Origin: Natronococcus occultus SP4 | GTDB taxonomy: Archaea; Halobacteriota; Halobacteria; Halobacteriales; Natrialbaceae | Assembly (NCBI RefSeq): GCF_000328685.1 | Contig: NC_019974.1 | Coordinates: forward strand, 2,285,001 to 2,349,000 | Direction of reading: 5' to 3' | Length of the DNA: 64,000 nt | Translations under genes and position numbers: made by a program | In this document: positions 25,731-34,217 of the stretch, in pieces | Numbering within the stretch: the first letter of the stretch is position 1 | Layout: the number at the start of each line of letters is the position of its first letter | Notes under the pieces: generated by a model | Seen by the model: the letters and a program-made list of their open reading frames with translations, nothing else | Database searches by the model: none | Told to the model about the DNA's origin: nothing

Positions 25731-26834
25731 TCATCGGGGCCACGTCTCGGCCACCCGCCGGTAGATCGCAACGCAGCGCTCGAGGACGTCGGTCGAGACG
25801 CTCTCGGTGTCCGTGTGGGCCTCACCGGGCTCCGCGGCACCACAGATCACGCAGTCGGTACCCGCCTGGGAGAGCCAGCCGGCGTCGGTCGCGTGCGGTT
25901 TCGTCACGAGCTCCGGCGCCCCGGTCTGGGCGCCGTCGGCCGCCTCGAGGACAGTCTCGGCGAACGCCTCGTCGCCACACTCCATGGGCGGGAGGTCCTG
26001 ATCGACCGTCCACTCGACGCCGTCGATGTCGGTTACGTCCTCGAGCGGGGCCCGTTCGCCGGGCACCGTCCGCTCGTCGACGGTCACCGTACAGCGATCG
26101 GGGACGACGTTCATCGCGGTCCCGCCCTCGATTTCGGTGACGACGACGCTGCCCGCGAGTCGTTCGCCGGCGACATCGACCGCTGGTGGCTCGAGCTCGC
26201 GGACGATATCGACGGCGTCGCTCGCCCGGTAGATCGCGTTCTCGCCCGCCTCCTGCTCGCTCGCGTGGGCGCGCTTCCCGCGGGCGGTGATCGTGCTTCC
26301 GCGCCGACCCTTGTGAGCGACGGCGACGTCGGTGACGCCGGATGCGGAGTACCCCGTCGACCCCTCGCCGACGACCGCGTAGTCGGGCGCGAACCCCTCG
26401 TCGATGGCGTGGCGCGCGCCGACGCCGCCGACCTCCTCGCCGACGAAGCTCGCGAAAACGAGCTCGGCGGACCGGGCCGGGCTCCCCGCGGTGTCGGGCA
26501 CCTCGCTGTCCCGAAACGCGATCGCTGCCGCGGCGACTGCACCCTTCATGTCCGCCGTGCCGCGGCCGTAGAGGCGTCCGTCCCGCTCCTCGACGAGGTA
26601 CTCCCCGTCGGGGCCGACCTGCGAGTCGGCGGGTGCGACGACGTCGTGGTGGCCCACGAGCGCGAGGGTCTCCTCGCCCGCACCCTTCCTGGCGAGGACG
26701 TTCCCGACCTCGTCTCGGGTCACCGTCGCGTCGGTTTCGCGACGGAGCCACTCCTCGAGCAGGTCGCCCGCGGCGGTCGCGTCCTCGTGGCTCGGCACTC
26801 TCGCGAGGTTACGGGTGAGATCGACGACTGACAT
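25731..26834 (-). CDS. M20-family metallopeptidase/deacylase (ArgE/DapE type)
   Basis: This 367-residue cytoplasmic di-zinc hydrolase has GHHDVV (His62, Asp64) and GRGTADMKG (Asp95), which are metal-ligand blocks, and FVGEEVGGVGA near residue 150 contains the catalytic Glu and a ligand. The dimerisation domain occupies about 175-285. Family members remove acyl groups from amino acids or cleave dipeptides (acetylornithine, succinyl-DAP and others). No arginine or lysine biosynthesis gene is next to it, so the substrate is open. Confidence 0.88.
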   Translation of the reverse strand: MSVVDLTRNLARVPSHEDATAAGDLLEEWLRRETDATVTRDEVGNVLARKGAGEETLALVGHHDVVAPADSQVGPDGEYLVEERDGRLYGRGTADMKGAVAAAAIAFRDSEVPDTAGSPARSAELVFASFVGEEVGGVGARHAIDEGFAPDYAVVGEGSTGYSASGVTDVAVAHKGRRGSTITARGKRAHASEQEAGENAIYRASDAVDIVRELEPPAVDVAGERLAGSVVVTEIEGGTAMNVVPDRCTVTVDERTVPGERAPLEDVTDIDGVEWTVDQDLPPMECGDEAFAETVLEAADGAQTGAPELVTKPHATDAGWLSQAGTDCVICGAAEPGEAHTDTESVSTDVLERCVAIYRRVAETWPR

Positions 26835-26947
26835 GCGTAATCGATCGGGCGCGAGCGTGTTGAGACCACCGCAATCGGCGGCTCCGGTGACGTCGACCCT
26901 TCACATGCTTGAACACCCTTATTGGCGTTCGGAAACCAGTATAGCGT

Positions 26948-28822
26948 ATGAATGTCGTGCCGGATACGAGCGTGGTCATCGACGGCCGCGTCTCGGCGAC
27001 GATCGAAGACGGGCAGTTCGAGGGAGCGACGATTTCGGTGCCGGAAGCCGTCGTCGCGGAGCTCGAGGCGCAGGCCAACGACGGCCTCGACAGCGGCTGG
27101 GACGGGCTTTCCGAACTCCAGCGGCTCGCGGAGCTGGCCGACGAGGGGACGATCGTCCTCGAGTACATCGGCGAGCGGCCAAGCGCCATCGAGCGCGGCC
27201 ACGCCTCCGAGGGCGAGATCGACGCGCTGATCCGCGATCTCGCCGAGGAGCTCGACGCGACCTTCCTCACCAGCGACATCGTCCAGGCCGAGGTCGCACA
27301 GGCCAAAGGCCTCGACGTCGAACACGTCTCTCCGGAGGTCCGGGAGGTCGGAACCCTGACCGTCGAGGAGTTCTTCGACGACCAGACGATGAGCGTCCAC
27401 CTCCGGGCCGAGGCGGTACCGATGGCCAAACGGGGCGAGCTCGGCGAAATGCGCTACGAGGAGATCGCGGACGAACCCCTCGACGAGGCGACGATCGACG
27501 AGTACGCCCGCGAGGTCGTCGACGGCGCCAAGGAAGCACCCGACGGCTTCATCGAACTCTCGGAGCCGGGGATGAAGATCGTCCAGTTCCGGGACTACCG
27601 GATCGCGATCGGCCGCCCGCCGTTCTCGGACGGCATCGAGATCACCGCCGTCCGCCCGATCGCCCAGACCGACATCGAGGACTACGAGAACGCCGACGAG
27701 CTCAAAGAGCGGCTGCTCGAGCGCCAGCGGGGCGTCCTCATCTCGGGGGCGCCGGGCGCCGGGAAGTCGACGTTCGCCCAGGCGGTCGCCCGGTTTATCT
27801 CGAACAACGACTACGCAGTCAAGACGATGGAGAAACCGCGTGACCTGCAGGTCGGCCCCGATATCACCCAGTACACCGAGCTGGCCGGCGAGATGGAAAA
27901 GACCGCCGACGCCTTGCTGATGGTCCGCCCCGACTACACCATCTACGACGAGGTCCGCAAAACCGACGACTTCGAGGTCTTCGCGGACATGCGGCTGGCC
28001 GGCGTCGGGATGATCGGGGTCGTCCACGCGACCCGACCGATCGACGCGCTCCAGCGACTGGTCGGCCGGGTGGAGCTCGGGATGATCCCCCAGGTCGTCG
28101 ACACCGTCGTCTACATCGAGGCTGGGGAGGTCGACACCGTCTACGACGTCCGAACCGAGGTCAAGGTCCCTGCGGGACTCACCGAGGAGGATCTCGCTCG
28201 GCCCGTCATCCAGGTCACCGACTTCGAGACGGGCGAACCCGACTACGAGATCTACACGTTCAACCGCCAGGTCGTCACCGTCCCGCTCAACGACGACGAG
28301 GACGGCCCCGGAAGCGAGTCGGGTGTCGATCGCATCGCCAAACAGGAGATCGAACGCGAGATCCGCTCGGTCGCCCGGGGGTACGTCGACGTCGATCTCA
28401 AGAGCCAGGACAAGGCGGTCGCCTACGTCGAGGACGACGACATCTCGAGCGTGATCGGCAAAGGTGGCGGTCGGATCACCGACATCGAGAACCGCCTGGG
28501 GATCGACATCGACGTCCGAACTCACGACGAGAACCCGAGCTACGGCGCCGGCGGCGGTGGCGGCGGTGGCGGCGGTTCCGGCGGAGCTGCGGGCTCCCAA
28601 ACTGGCCAACTGGTCGAACCAGAGATCACCTCGCGCCACATCGTCATCCCCGTCGACGGCAGCCACGGCGAGACCGTCGAGGTCCAGGCCGGGGGCGACT
28701 ACCTGTTTACCGCGACGGTGAGCCGCGGCGGCGAGATCCAGGTTTCCCGGGGTAGCGCGATCGCGGACGACCTGGAGCGAGCGATCGATCGGAAGGATCC
28801 GATCACGGTCGTCCCCTCCTGA
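26948..28822 (+). CDS. PINA-type ATPase: PIN domain, VirB11/GspE-like ATPase and KH domain
   Basis: This 624-residue hexameric-type ATPase is conserved across archaea. The PIN nuclease-like domain covers about residues 1-130 (NVVPDTSVVIDGR with Asp6, later DALIRDL and LTSD). The ATPase core begins around 215, with the P-loop GAPGAGKST near 268 and GVGMIGVVHATRP near 357. A KH domain (VIGKGGGRITDIENRLGIDI) lies near 500, followed by a Gly-rich linker and a small C-terminal domain. The Sulfolobus homologue PINA is reported to act with Hel308 and Hjc on Holliday junctions. The ATG at 26948 gives the canonical PIN start. It stands alone with its own promoter. Confidence 0.9.
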   Translation: MNVVPDTSVVIDGRVSATIEDGQFEGATISVPEAVVAELEAQANDGLDSGWDGLSELQRLAELADEGTIVLEYIGERPSAIERGHASEGEIDALIRDLAEELDATFLTSDIVQAEVAQAKGLDVEHVSPEVREVGTLTVEEFFDDQTMSVHLRAEAVPMAKRGELGEMRYEEIADEPLDEATIDEYAREVVDGAKEAPDGFIELSEPGMKIVQFRDYRIAIGRPPFSDGIEITAVRPIAQTDIEDYENADELKERLLERQRGVLISGAPGAGKSTFAQAVARFISNNDYAVKTMEKPRDLQVGPDITQYTELAGEMEKTADALLMVRPDYTIYDEVRKTDDFEVFADMRLAGVGMIGVVHATRPIDALQRLVGRVELGMIPQVVDTVVYIEAGEVDTVYDVRTEVKVPAGLTEEDLARPVIQVTDFETGEPDYEIYTFNRQVVTVPLNDDEDGPGSESGVDRIAKQEIEREIRSVARGYVDVDLKSQDKAVAYVEDDDISSVIGKGGGRITDIENRLGIDIDVRTHDENPSYGAGGGGGGGGGSGGAAGSQTGQLVEPEITSRHIVIPVDGSHGETVEVQAGGDYLFTATVSRGGEIQVSRGSAIADDLERAIDRKDPITVVPS

Positions 28823-29019
28823 GACCCCGGCGGGCGCAGTTCGCCGCTCGGATTGGGTTGTTTTTCGATTGTTCGGAAATATGCGGACGGGCGCCCAACT
28901 TTTCTCCGACTTGTTCGTGACACCGTCACCCATACCGAGCGTACTAGCTGTATAATCATAAAGCACTTATACGAGACAAATGTCTTGATATTCGTAGATC
29001 AACATCGAGTGATTCAACC

Positions 29020-29925
29020 ATGGGTGCCAAAAGAAAGACGTTCGTCTATTCTGAGATCGATACCGATCCAGGTCCGTTCATCACCGATCGCGACGGCCTC
29101 GAGACGGTCCGAGAGCGGATCGTCGACGACCTTCGTCGAACCGTCTCCGGCGCCGACGCCGACGGCGTCGTCGTTGCGATGAGCGGCGGAATCGATTCGA
29201 CAGTAACCGCCGCGCTGGCCGTCGAGGCGCTCGGCAGTGACCGAGTCCTCGGGCTTGGACTCCCCTGTCATAAGAGCGATCGCACGCAGGTCAACGAGGC
29301 CCGAACGATCGCCGACGGGCTCGGGATGGAGTTTCGGGAGATCCAGCTCCAGCCGCTGCTTGACGCGTTCGAGGAGACGGTCGCGGCCGAGTTCGAACCC
29401 GAGACGCCCGACCGGCCGAACGAGCGCAATTACGCGCTCGGAAACGTGGTCGCACGGCTGCGGATGGCCTGTGCGTACTACGCCGCGAACCGCGAGTCGC
29501 GGCTCGTCGTCGGAACGGCGAACCGCTCGGAGCTTCTGCTCGGCTACTTTACGAAGTACGGCGACGGCGCGGCCGACGTGTATCCGATCGGCGACCTCTA
29601 CAAGACCGAGGTCCGAGCGCTGGCGAAACGGCTCGGTGTCCCCCGTCGGATCGTCACCAAGGCGCCGACCGCCGGCTTCTGGGCGACCCAGACCGACGCC
29701 GACGAGCTCGGCGCCGCCTACGACGTCATCGACCCCTTGCTGTGGCGGCTCGTCGACGAGGACGTCCCCCTCGAGGACGCGATCGACGTCCTCGGGATCG
29801 AGCCCGACCTCGCCCACGAGATCGTCGCGCGGTGTGTCCGGACGGCCCACAAGCGACAGACCCCCCGGACTCCGGGAATCGCGGACCGCGAGGGGTTCGG
29901 CGACGTCGATTCCTACTCGAGATAG
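29020..29925 (+). CDS. nadE: NAD+ synthase
   Basis: This 301-residue enzyme amidates nicotinate adenine dinucleotide to NAD+ with ATP. MSGGIDSTVTAAL at about residues 54-66 is the PP-loop of the N-type ATP pyrophosphatase fold. Other NadE blocks follow: RNYALGNVVARLRMACAYYAAN, VVGTANRSELLLGYFTKYGDGAADVYPIGDLYKTEV and KAPTAGFWATQTDADELG. No glutaminase domain is present, so ammonia or a separate donor is needed. About 200 bp upstream are AT-rich and hold the promoter. The 3' end overlaps the convergent membrane-protein gene by 13 bp. Confidence 0.95.
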   Translation: MGAKRKTFVYSEIDTDPGPFITDRDGLETVRERIVDDLRRTVSGADADGVVVAMSGGIDSTVTAALAVEALGSDRVLGLGLPCHKSDRTQVNEARTIADGLGMEFREIQLQPLLDAFEETVAAEFEPETPDRPNERNYALGNVVARLRMACAYYAANRESRLVVGTANRSELLLGYFTKYGDGAADVYPIGDLYKTEVRALAKRLGVPRRIVTKAPTAGFWATQTDADELGAAYDVIDPLLWRLVDEDVPLEDAIDVLGIEPDLAHEIVARCVRTAHKRQTPRTPGIADREGFGDVDSYSR

Positions 29926-30314
29926 ATATCGGGGTTGCGCCACCAGAACAGCCCCCACGAGAGCATGAATCCGACGGCCATCGCAACGATGTCCTGGACG
30001 ATCTGGGGGAGCCCGAAGTCGACGATCGCGACCAGCGCGATCGAGGAACCAAGCGCCGCGCCGGCGAGGACGAACGCCAGATCCGCGACCATCCGCTCCT
30101 GGGGTTGGTCCCAGTAGTGCTGGCGGTCCTCATCGTACCAGACGCCGACGTAGATCAACACCGGCGACATCAGCGTGATGACGGTAATCGACTGATACAC
30201 CTCGGGGAGCCCGATCGGGAACAACACCAGCTGATTGAGCAGCTGTGCGACGATCGACATTGCGAACAGCCCGACCAGCAACCATCCCCAGCGCGGCAAG
30301 CGCTCCTTGTCCAT
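29913..30314 (-). CDS. Membrane protein of unknown function, four spans
   Basis: This 133-residue protein has spans at about residues 11-33 (WLLVGLFAMSIVAQLLNQLVLF), 42-61 (SITVITLMSPVLIYVGVWY), 78-98 (LAFVLAGAALGSSIALVAIV) and 105-125 (VQDIVAMAVGFMLSWGLFW). The loop DEDRQHYWDQPQERM is predicted to be exposed. It lies 46 bp downstream of the small winged-helix gene on the same strand, so the two are probably one transcript. Its last codons overlap the end of nadE on the other strand. I do not recognise the family. Confidence 0.75.
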   Translation of the reverse strand: MDKERLPRWGWLLVGLFAMSIVAQLLNQLVLFPIGLPEVYQSITVITLMSPVLIYVGVWYDEDRQHYWDQPQERMVADLAFVLAGAALGSSIALVAIVDFGLPQIVQDIVAMAVGFMLSWGLFWWRNPDIYLE

Positions 30315-30359
30315 ACACCGAAACGACCGCTAGCGAAAAATAATCCTGCCGTTTCCGGT

Positions 30360-30653
30360 CTACTCCGCACAGCAGGCGTCTTTCTTCGGGGACTCCTCGA
30401 CGCCGCTCCCGTCGGCCGCGACGGGTTCCTCGAGACGGTAGAGGCTCTGGCGCGCGTCGGCGAAGTAGATATCCTCGTCGACGATTCCGATCTCCTCGAG
30501 ACGCTCGAGGGCGTACCGGACGGTTCGAGCCGAGAGCATCGACTCCTCGACGATCTGTTTCTGGGTCAAGGGACCGTCGTACTCGAGAACCTTGAAAACG
30601 AGTTTCGCGCTCGGTGGAAGATCCTCCAGGTCCTCGCCGTCAGTCGCGGTCAT
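30360..30653 (-). CDS. Winged-helix (MarR-like) regulator with C-terminal Cys pair
   Basis: This 97-residue DNA-binding protein contains the winged helix SAKLVFKVLEYDGPLTQKQIVEESMLSARTVRYALERLEEIGIV, followed by a short wing (YFADARQSLYRLEE). The C-terminus ends KDACCAE, a Cys-Cys pair that could bind a metal or respond to redox; this is inference. The promoter is bracketed by a perfect 9-bp inverted repeat (30669-30703), so autoregulation is likely. The four-span membrane gene follows in the same direction. Confidence 0.85.
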   Translation of the reverse strand: MTATDGEDLEDLPPSAKLVFKVLEYDGPLTQKQIVEESMLSARTVRYALERLEEIGIVDEDIYFADARQSLYRLEEPVAADGSGVEESPKKDACCAE

Positions 30654-30668
30654 ATTACGATTCGAAAG

Positions 30669-30703
30669 GTCCCAGTAGTATAAAAGTTGAGCCTTACTGG
30701 GAC
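30669..30703 (-). promoter_or_regulatory. Palindromic operator and TATA box of the winged-helix gene
   Basis: GTCCCAGTA at 30669-30677 and its exact reverse complement TACTGGGAC at 30695-30703 flank TTTTATA (minus strand, about 30680-30686). The TATA element lies about 27-33 bp from the ATG at 30653, the spacing of a leaderless haloarchaeal promoter. A dimer bound to the repeat would cover the TATA box. Confidence 0.65.
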
Positions 30704-30850
30704 GGAAATCGAGAAAATATATCTATAACTTCCAACGAGAAAAAATTGGGTACGGGAGCTATACCGAAACTTCTCGGCTGTTTGACCGGTCGGTCAGCCG
30801 AACCACGGCTCGGCAAAAACGGTCGCCCGGCGGACGAACTCCGTCGGGGC

Positions 30851-31990
30851 TCAGATCCGTTCCCAGGCGTCGTCGTCGTCGGGGTCCGGAAGCTCGCCGA
30901 ACGACTCCTCGGGGGGAAGCGCCGTTTCGTCGGCGGGAGCGGGAGTCTCGTCGCCGAGGTCGAGCTCCGGCCAGGCGGTTTTTTCCCACTGACCTCGCTC
31001 GGAGTGGTAGTAGACGACGTTGTCGTCGACGACCGCGAACAGCCCCCGCTGTCGGTCGTGGACGACCCGCGCGTTCGTATCGATCGCGACGTCGACGACG
31101 TCCTCGAGGGTGTCGAGCTCGAGGTGGTAGTCGCCGACCCACATCGGGATCGATCCCTCCGAGATCCACTCGGCATAGCGGTGTCTGTGGAGATCTCGTC
31201 GGGCGGACTCCCGATCGATCGGCTCGCGGCTGTAAACGAACCCGGCGCCGGCAAACGAGAGCAGGCCGATCGCCGCCAGTCCCGCGACGAGCGTGACGTT
31301 CGGCGAGTCTTGCACCGCAACCTGGACGGTGTCGCTGTGCTCGGTCGACGCCGCCAGCTCCTCGTCGTCTTCGAGCCAGTAGGCGCCCTCGGTCAGTTCG
31401 AGCGGACTCGAGACGACCTGTTCGTCGGCGTACGTTCCGGTGTCGTAGACCGCGACGACCTCGAGGACGGTCCGAACGGTTCCGACGCCGTCGAACTCCG
31501 CCTCGATCTCGGCGCGCTCCTCGTAGCGCCCCTCGATATCGACCGTCGTCTCGGATCGAGCGACGCCGTCCTCGACGGTCGCAGCGGTCCGTTCTTCGAG
31601 AACGCTCTCTTCCCAGAAGACCGCCTCGTCGCGGTCGGCCTCGTGGCGGAGCCGCACCTCGTGTTCGACCTCGGCCTCGTCGGACGGGACGTCGGTCTCT
31701 GCGGTGATCGTCAGCTCCGGGGTCTCGGGCAGCGTGTAGACCGGATTGTCCTCGAGTTCGGTTCCGACTTCCCAGGGACCGTCCTCGAGGACGGTCGCGC
31801 TGGTCGTCACCTCGGTCGCGACCGTCTCCCGGTCGACGTCCTCGGTCGTCGTCGACGTTCCCGGCGTCGCCGCAACCCAGCCGGCACTGGCCAGGGCGAG
31901 GACGCCGATCACCGCGAGGAGGATCGCGATCGTTCGGGCGCGGCCGGCGACGGCCAGGTTCACTCGCGGGTTATCGATCACGCGTCCCAC
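30851..31990 (-). CDS. DUF5305-family membrane protein
   Basis: This 379-residue protein has a first span at about residues 20-41 (TIAILLAVIGVLALASAGWV), a beta-rich outer domain of about 200 residues, and a second span near 250-270 (VTLVAGLAAIGLLSFAGAGFVY). A cytoplasmic domain of about 100 residues follows (ARRDLHRHRYAEWISEGSIP). This two-span layout with an extracytoplasmic domain fits the DUF5305 family. It is the last gene in a minus-strand set after the secreted DUF1102-like protein and the signal peptidase, 121 bp behind the latter. Such a protein could anchor or assemble the secreted subunit; that is inference from context. Confidence 0.82.
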   Translation of the reverse strand: MGRVIDNPRVNLAVAGRARTIAILLAVIGVLALASAGWVAATPGTSTTTEDVDRETVATEVTTSATVLEDGPWEVGTELEDNPVYTLPETPELTITAETDVPSDEAEVEHEVRLRHEADRDEAVFWEESVLEERTAATVEDGVARSETTVDIEGRYEERAEIEAEFDGVGTVRTVLEVVAVYDTGTYADEQVVSSPLELTEGAYWLEDDEELAASTEHSDTVQVAVQDSPNVTLVAGLAAIGLLSFAGAGFVYSREPIDRESARRDLHRHRYAEWISEGSIPMWVGDYHLELDTLEDVVDVAIDTNARVVHDRQRGLFAVVDDNVVYYHSERGQWEKTAWPELDLGDETPAPADETALPPEESFGELPDPDDDDAWERI

Positions 31991-32111
31991 CCGCCGACGG
32001 TCGCACCCGCCCGTCCGTCGCTTGAGGACGACCGTTGCCCGAGCGAACAGGTTCGGACAGAGAACTGTTCATACATGCGAGGTGTGGCGCGACCGCTATA
32101 ACGGTAGCGGC

Positions 32112-33272
32112 CTAGCGCCATCGTCGGAGCCGACGCCGTAGCCGCGTCGAGAGCGGAACGTGATCGCCCGGGCTCCGGATCCGGAGATCGCCGCGTCCGA
32201 ACAGGAGCACCACGAGTCCGATCGCCAGGCCGACGACGACCAGATCGACTGCGGCGACCGCGACCAGCGGATGGATCCCGTGCAGTGTGGTAAGCACCGC
32301 GGGCGGCAACACCGCGAGATAGCGGTACTCGCCGACATCGTAGCCGTACTCGCCGGTTTCCGCGGGTGCCGACACCGACAGTGTCGTCTCGGCGTCGCTC
32401 CGCGGGGCGAGGGTCTGTCGGGCGGGATCCGCCTCGAAACGATCGCTCTCGGCCTCGTGGACGACGACCACCGGCGCGTACCCCGCGTTCTCGACCGTCC
32501 GTGACAGCTCGGTCGTCTCGCCCGGCTCCAGCACCTGCGGGTCGTCGGTCGGCGACTCCGTGACGGCGATCTCGTACGCCGTCGTTCCGGTCGGCACGAC
32601 CATCGCCGCCGTCGCCAGCGCGACGAGGACGACCACCACCAGCGCGACCGTCGCCCAGAGGGCATAGACGTCCTCGCGGGAGGTCGATCGGGCCGTCTCG
32701 CGCCGGCCGGCACCCAGTCGATCGAACAGGAGGCCGAGCCCGAACAGCGCGACGCCGAGGCCGACCAGCGCCGCACCGAGACTGTGGCTGTCGGCCGCCG
32801 GCGCGTCGACGACCGACGCGACCGCGCCGTACCCCGACTCGAGGGCGCCCTGAACGCCCATCACCGCGGTGCCGAGGTGGGGAATCGTCACGGGCTCGCC
32901 GTGTCCCTGCCAGGCGACGGCGACGATCTGATCGTCGCTTACGGGGGGCTCGTCGCCGTCCTGATCGGTAAACGGGTTCGCGTCTCCGGCAGTGACGTAC
33001 CCCTCGGGGGTGTCCTCGACGATCCGGTGGGTCGTCAGCTCGCCCCCGTGGAGCTCCTCGGCGTCGAAGACGACGACGTCCCCCTCTTCCGGCGAGCCGG
33101 CGACGGCGCTTGGCACGGCGACGAACCCGTCGCCGGCGTCCATTGTCGGCTCCATGCTCCCCGTCGCGACGTATCCAAGCAGGATCGGCTGCCCGAGAAG
33201 CTGGCCGAGTACGAGTACGGCGACGGCGAGGACGACGACTCCGGCCGTAACACGGGCAGCGACGGATCGCAT
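32112..33272 (-). CDS. Signal peptidase I, archaeal Ser-His type, with large C-terminal membrane and Ig-like extension
   Basis: This 386-residue membrane serine peptidase has an N-terminal span at residues 8-27 and then TGSMEPTMDAGDGF with nucleophile Ser39. His82 lies in TTHRI, and Asp97 lies in GDAN. There is a His at the position where bacterial enzymes have Lys, as in SipW/ER-type enzymes. After the catalytic part (to about 140) come two spans, an extracytoplasmic domain (EPGETTELSRTVENAGYAPV, about 240-320) and one or two more spans. This is clearly longer than a typical archaeal signal peptidase of about 200-300 residues. The start at 33272 puts the first span right at the N-terminus. 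It probably processes the secreted protein encoded just upstream. Confidence 0.86.
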   Translation of the reverse strand: MRSVAARVTAGVVVLAVAVLVLGQLLGQPILLGYVATGSMEPTMDAGDGFVAVPSAVAGSPEEGDVVVFDAEELHGGELTTHRIVEDTPEGYVTAGDANPFTDQDGDEPPVSDDQIVAVAWQGHGEPVTIPHLGTAVMGVQGALESGYGAVASVVDAPAADSHSLGAALVGLGVALFGLGLLFDRLGAGRRETARSTSREDVYALWATVALVVVVLVALATAAMVVPTGTTAYEIAVTESPTDDPQVLEPGETTELSRTVENAGYAPVVVVHEAESDRFEADPARQTLAPRSDAETTLSVSAPAETGEYGYDVGEYRYLAVLPPAVLTTLHGIHPLVAVAAVDLVVVGLAIGLVVLLFGRGDLRIRSPGDHVPLSTRLRRRLRRWR

Positions 33273-33440
33273 TCTTACTCGTTCCTCATCATATCTACCC
33301 CGTCTTGTAACCTGCACTCGGAGTCAGCTCTCCGCTCGGCGGGAGTCGGGCTCGTAGCGTGCGACGACGGCTATCGTCGTCAGCTCTCACCGATCGGATC
33401 GGTAACTGAAACGCCCATCGATCAGTGACGGTTGCGTTCG

Positions 33441-33953
33441 TTACTCGGTACTCTCGTCGCTCTCAGCGATGATGGTAATCTCCCCGGGAATGTCGCCCTC
33501 GTCGTTCTCCCGGAGATCGAAGACGACGTCGAGGGATATTTCGTCCTCCTCATCTGATCCTGTGACATCGAAGGGTCCGTCTCCCTCGAAATACATCGCA
33601 CCTCCGTCCGTATTGAGAATATCTTCCTCAGTTTCTGCCATTTCGATCTCGATCGAGTACGTGACGTCGTCCTCGTCTCCGTTATATCCAATCACGAGCG
33701 CGTCGTTGAACCTCGTCGTTGCGTCCTCGTTGAGGTTATCGAGAGCGAATTCGATGACGTCGTTCTCGTTGTCTCCACTCAACGTCTCGCTCTCGATGCG
33801 TAACTCCAGAAGTGCGTCACCGTCGCCGTCCGTTTCGATGTCTACGTTTCGGTCGGCTTCGACGGTACTGAACGCGCCGGTACCGAGTGCCGCGCCGCCG
33901 CCGGCGACGATCGTTCCAAGTCCGATCAACGTGTTGCGTCGGTTGAGTCTCAT
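33441..33953 (-). CDS. Secreted DUF1102/TasA-like protein with SipW-type signal peptide
   Basis: This 170-residue exported protein has the N-terminus MRLNRRNTLIGLGTIVAGGG followed by AALGTGAFSTVEADR, which fits the GTxAxFS-type signal sequence handled by SipW-like signal peptidases. The mature part is acidic and beta-rich (RNVDIETD, ALLELRIESE, DALVIGYNGDEDDVTYSIEIE), like DUF1102, camelysin and TasA-type subunits. The base composition is lower in GC than its neighbours (28 of 60 in 33601-33660), a sign of transfer or relaxed codon use. The signal peptidase gene follows 168 bp later. Filament formation is inferred, not shown. Confidence 0.82.
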   Translation of the reverse strand: MRLNRRNTLIGLGTIVAGGGAALGTGAFSTVEADRNVDIETDGDGDALLELRIESETLSGDNENDVIEFALDNLNEDATTRFNDALVIGYNGDEDDVTYSIEIEMAETEEDILNTDGGAMYFEGDGPFDVTGSDEEDEISLDVVFDLRENDEGDIPGEITIIAESDESTE

Positions 33954-34217
33954 AGTGTGGTCACCTCGTGCCGACCGTCGACCCAGAGCGTCGACGTGCC
34001 CGCAGCCGATTAGGTGTTCGATACGTCTCGTCCCGGACCCTTTGTATTGGCGTTCCAGAAAGTCGTATTGGTGAATAATACTGTTTTCAAGGTCGGCCAG
34101 AACGGTGCAGCGCCGGTCTTCTCTCCCGTTCTCGTTTCCGAACGAAAATTATGCGAACCGGTTGGCCAGTAGGCTTATCTATCGGTGGTCGGTACAGTAC
34201 CCCGTACTGACGTTCTA

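Noticed and set aside
28545-28600. Short tandem repeat GGC/GGT that might look like a CRISPR or microsatellite
   Set aside because: It encodes the Gly-rich linker of the PINA ATPase in frame.
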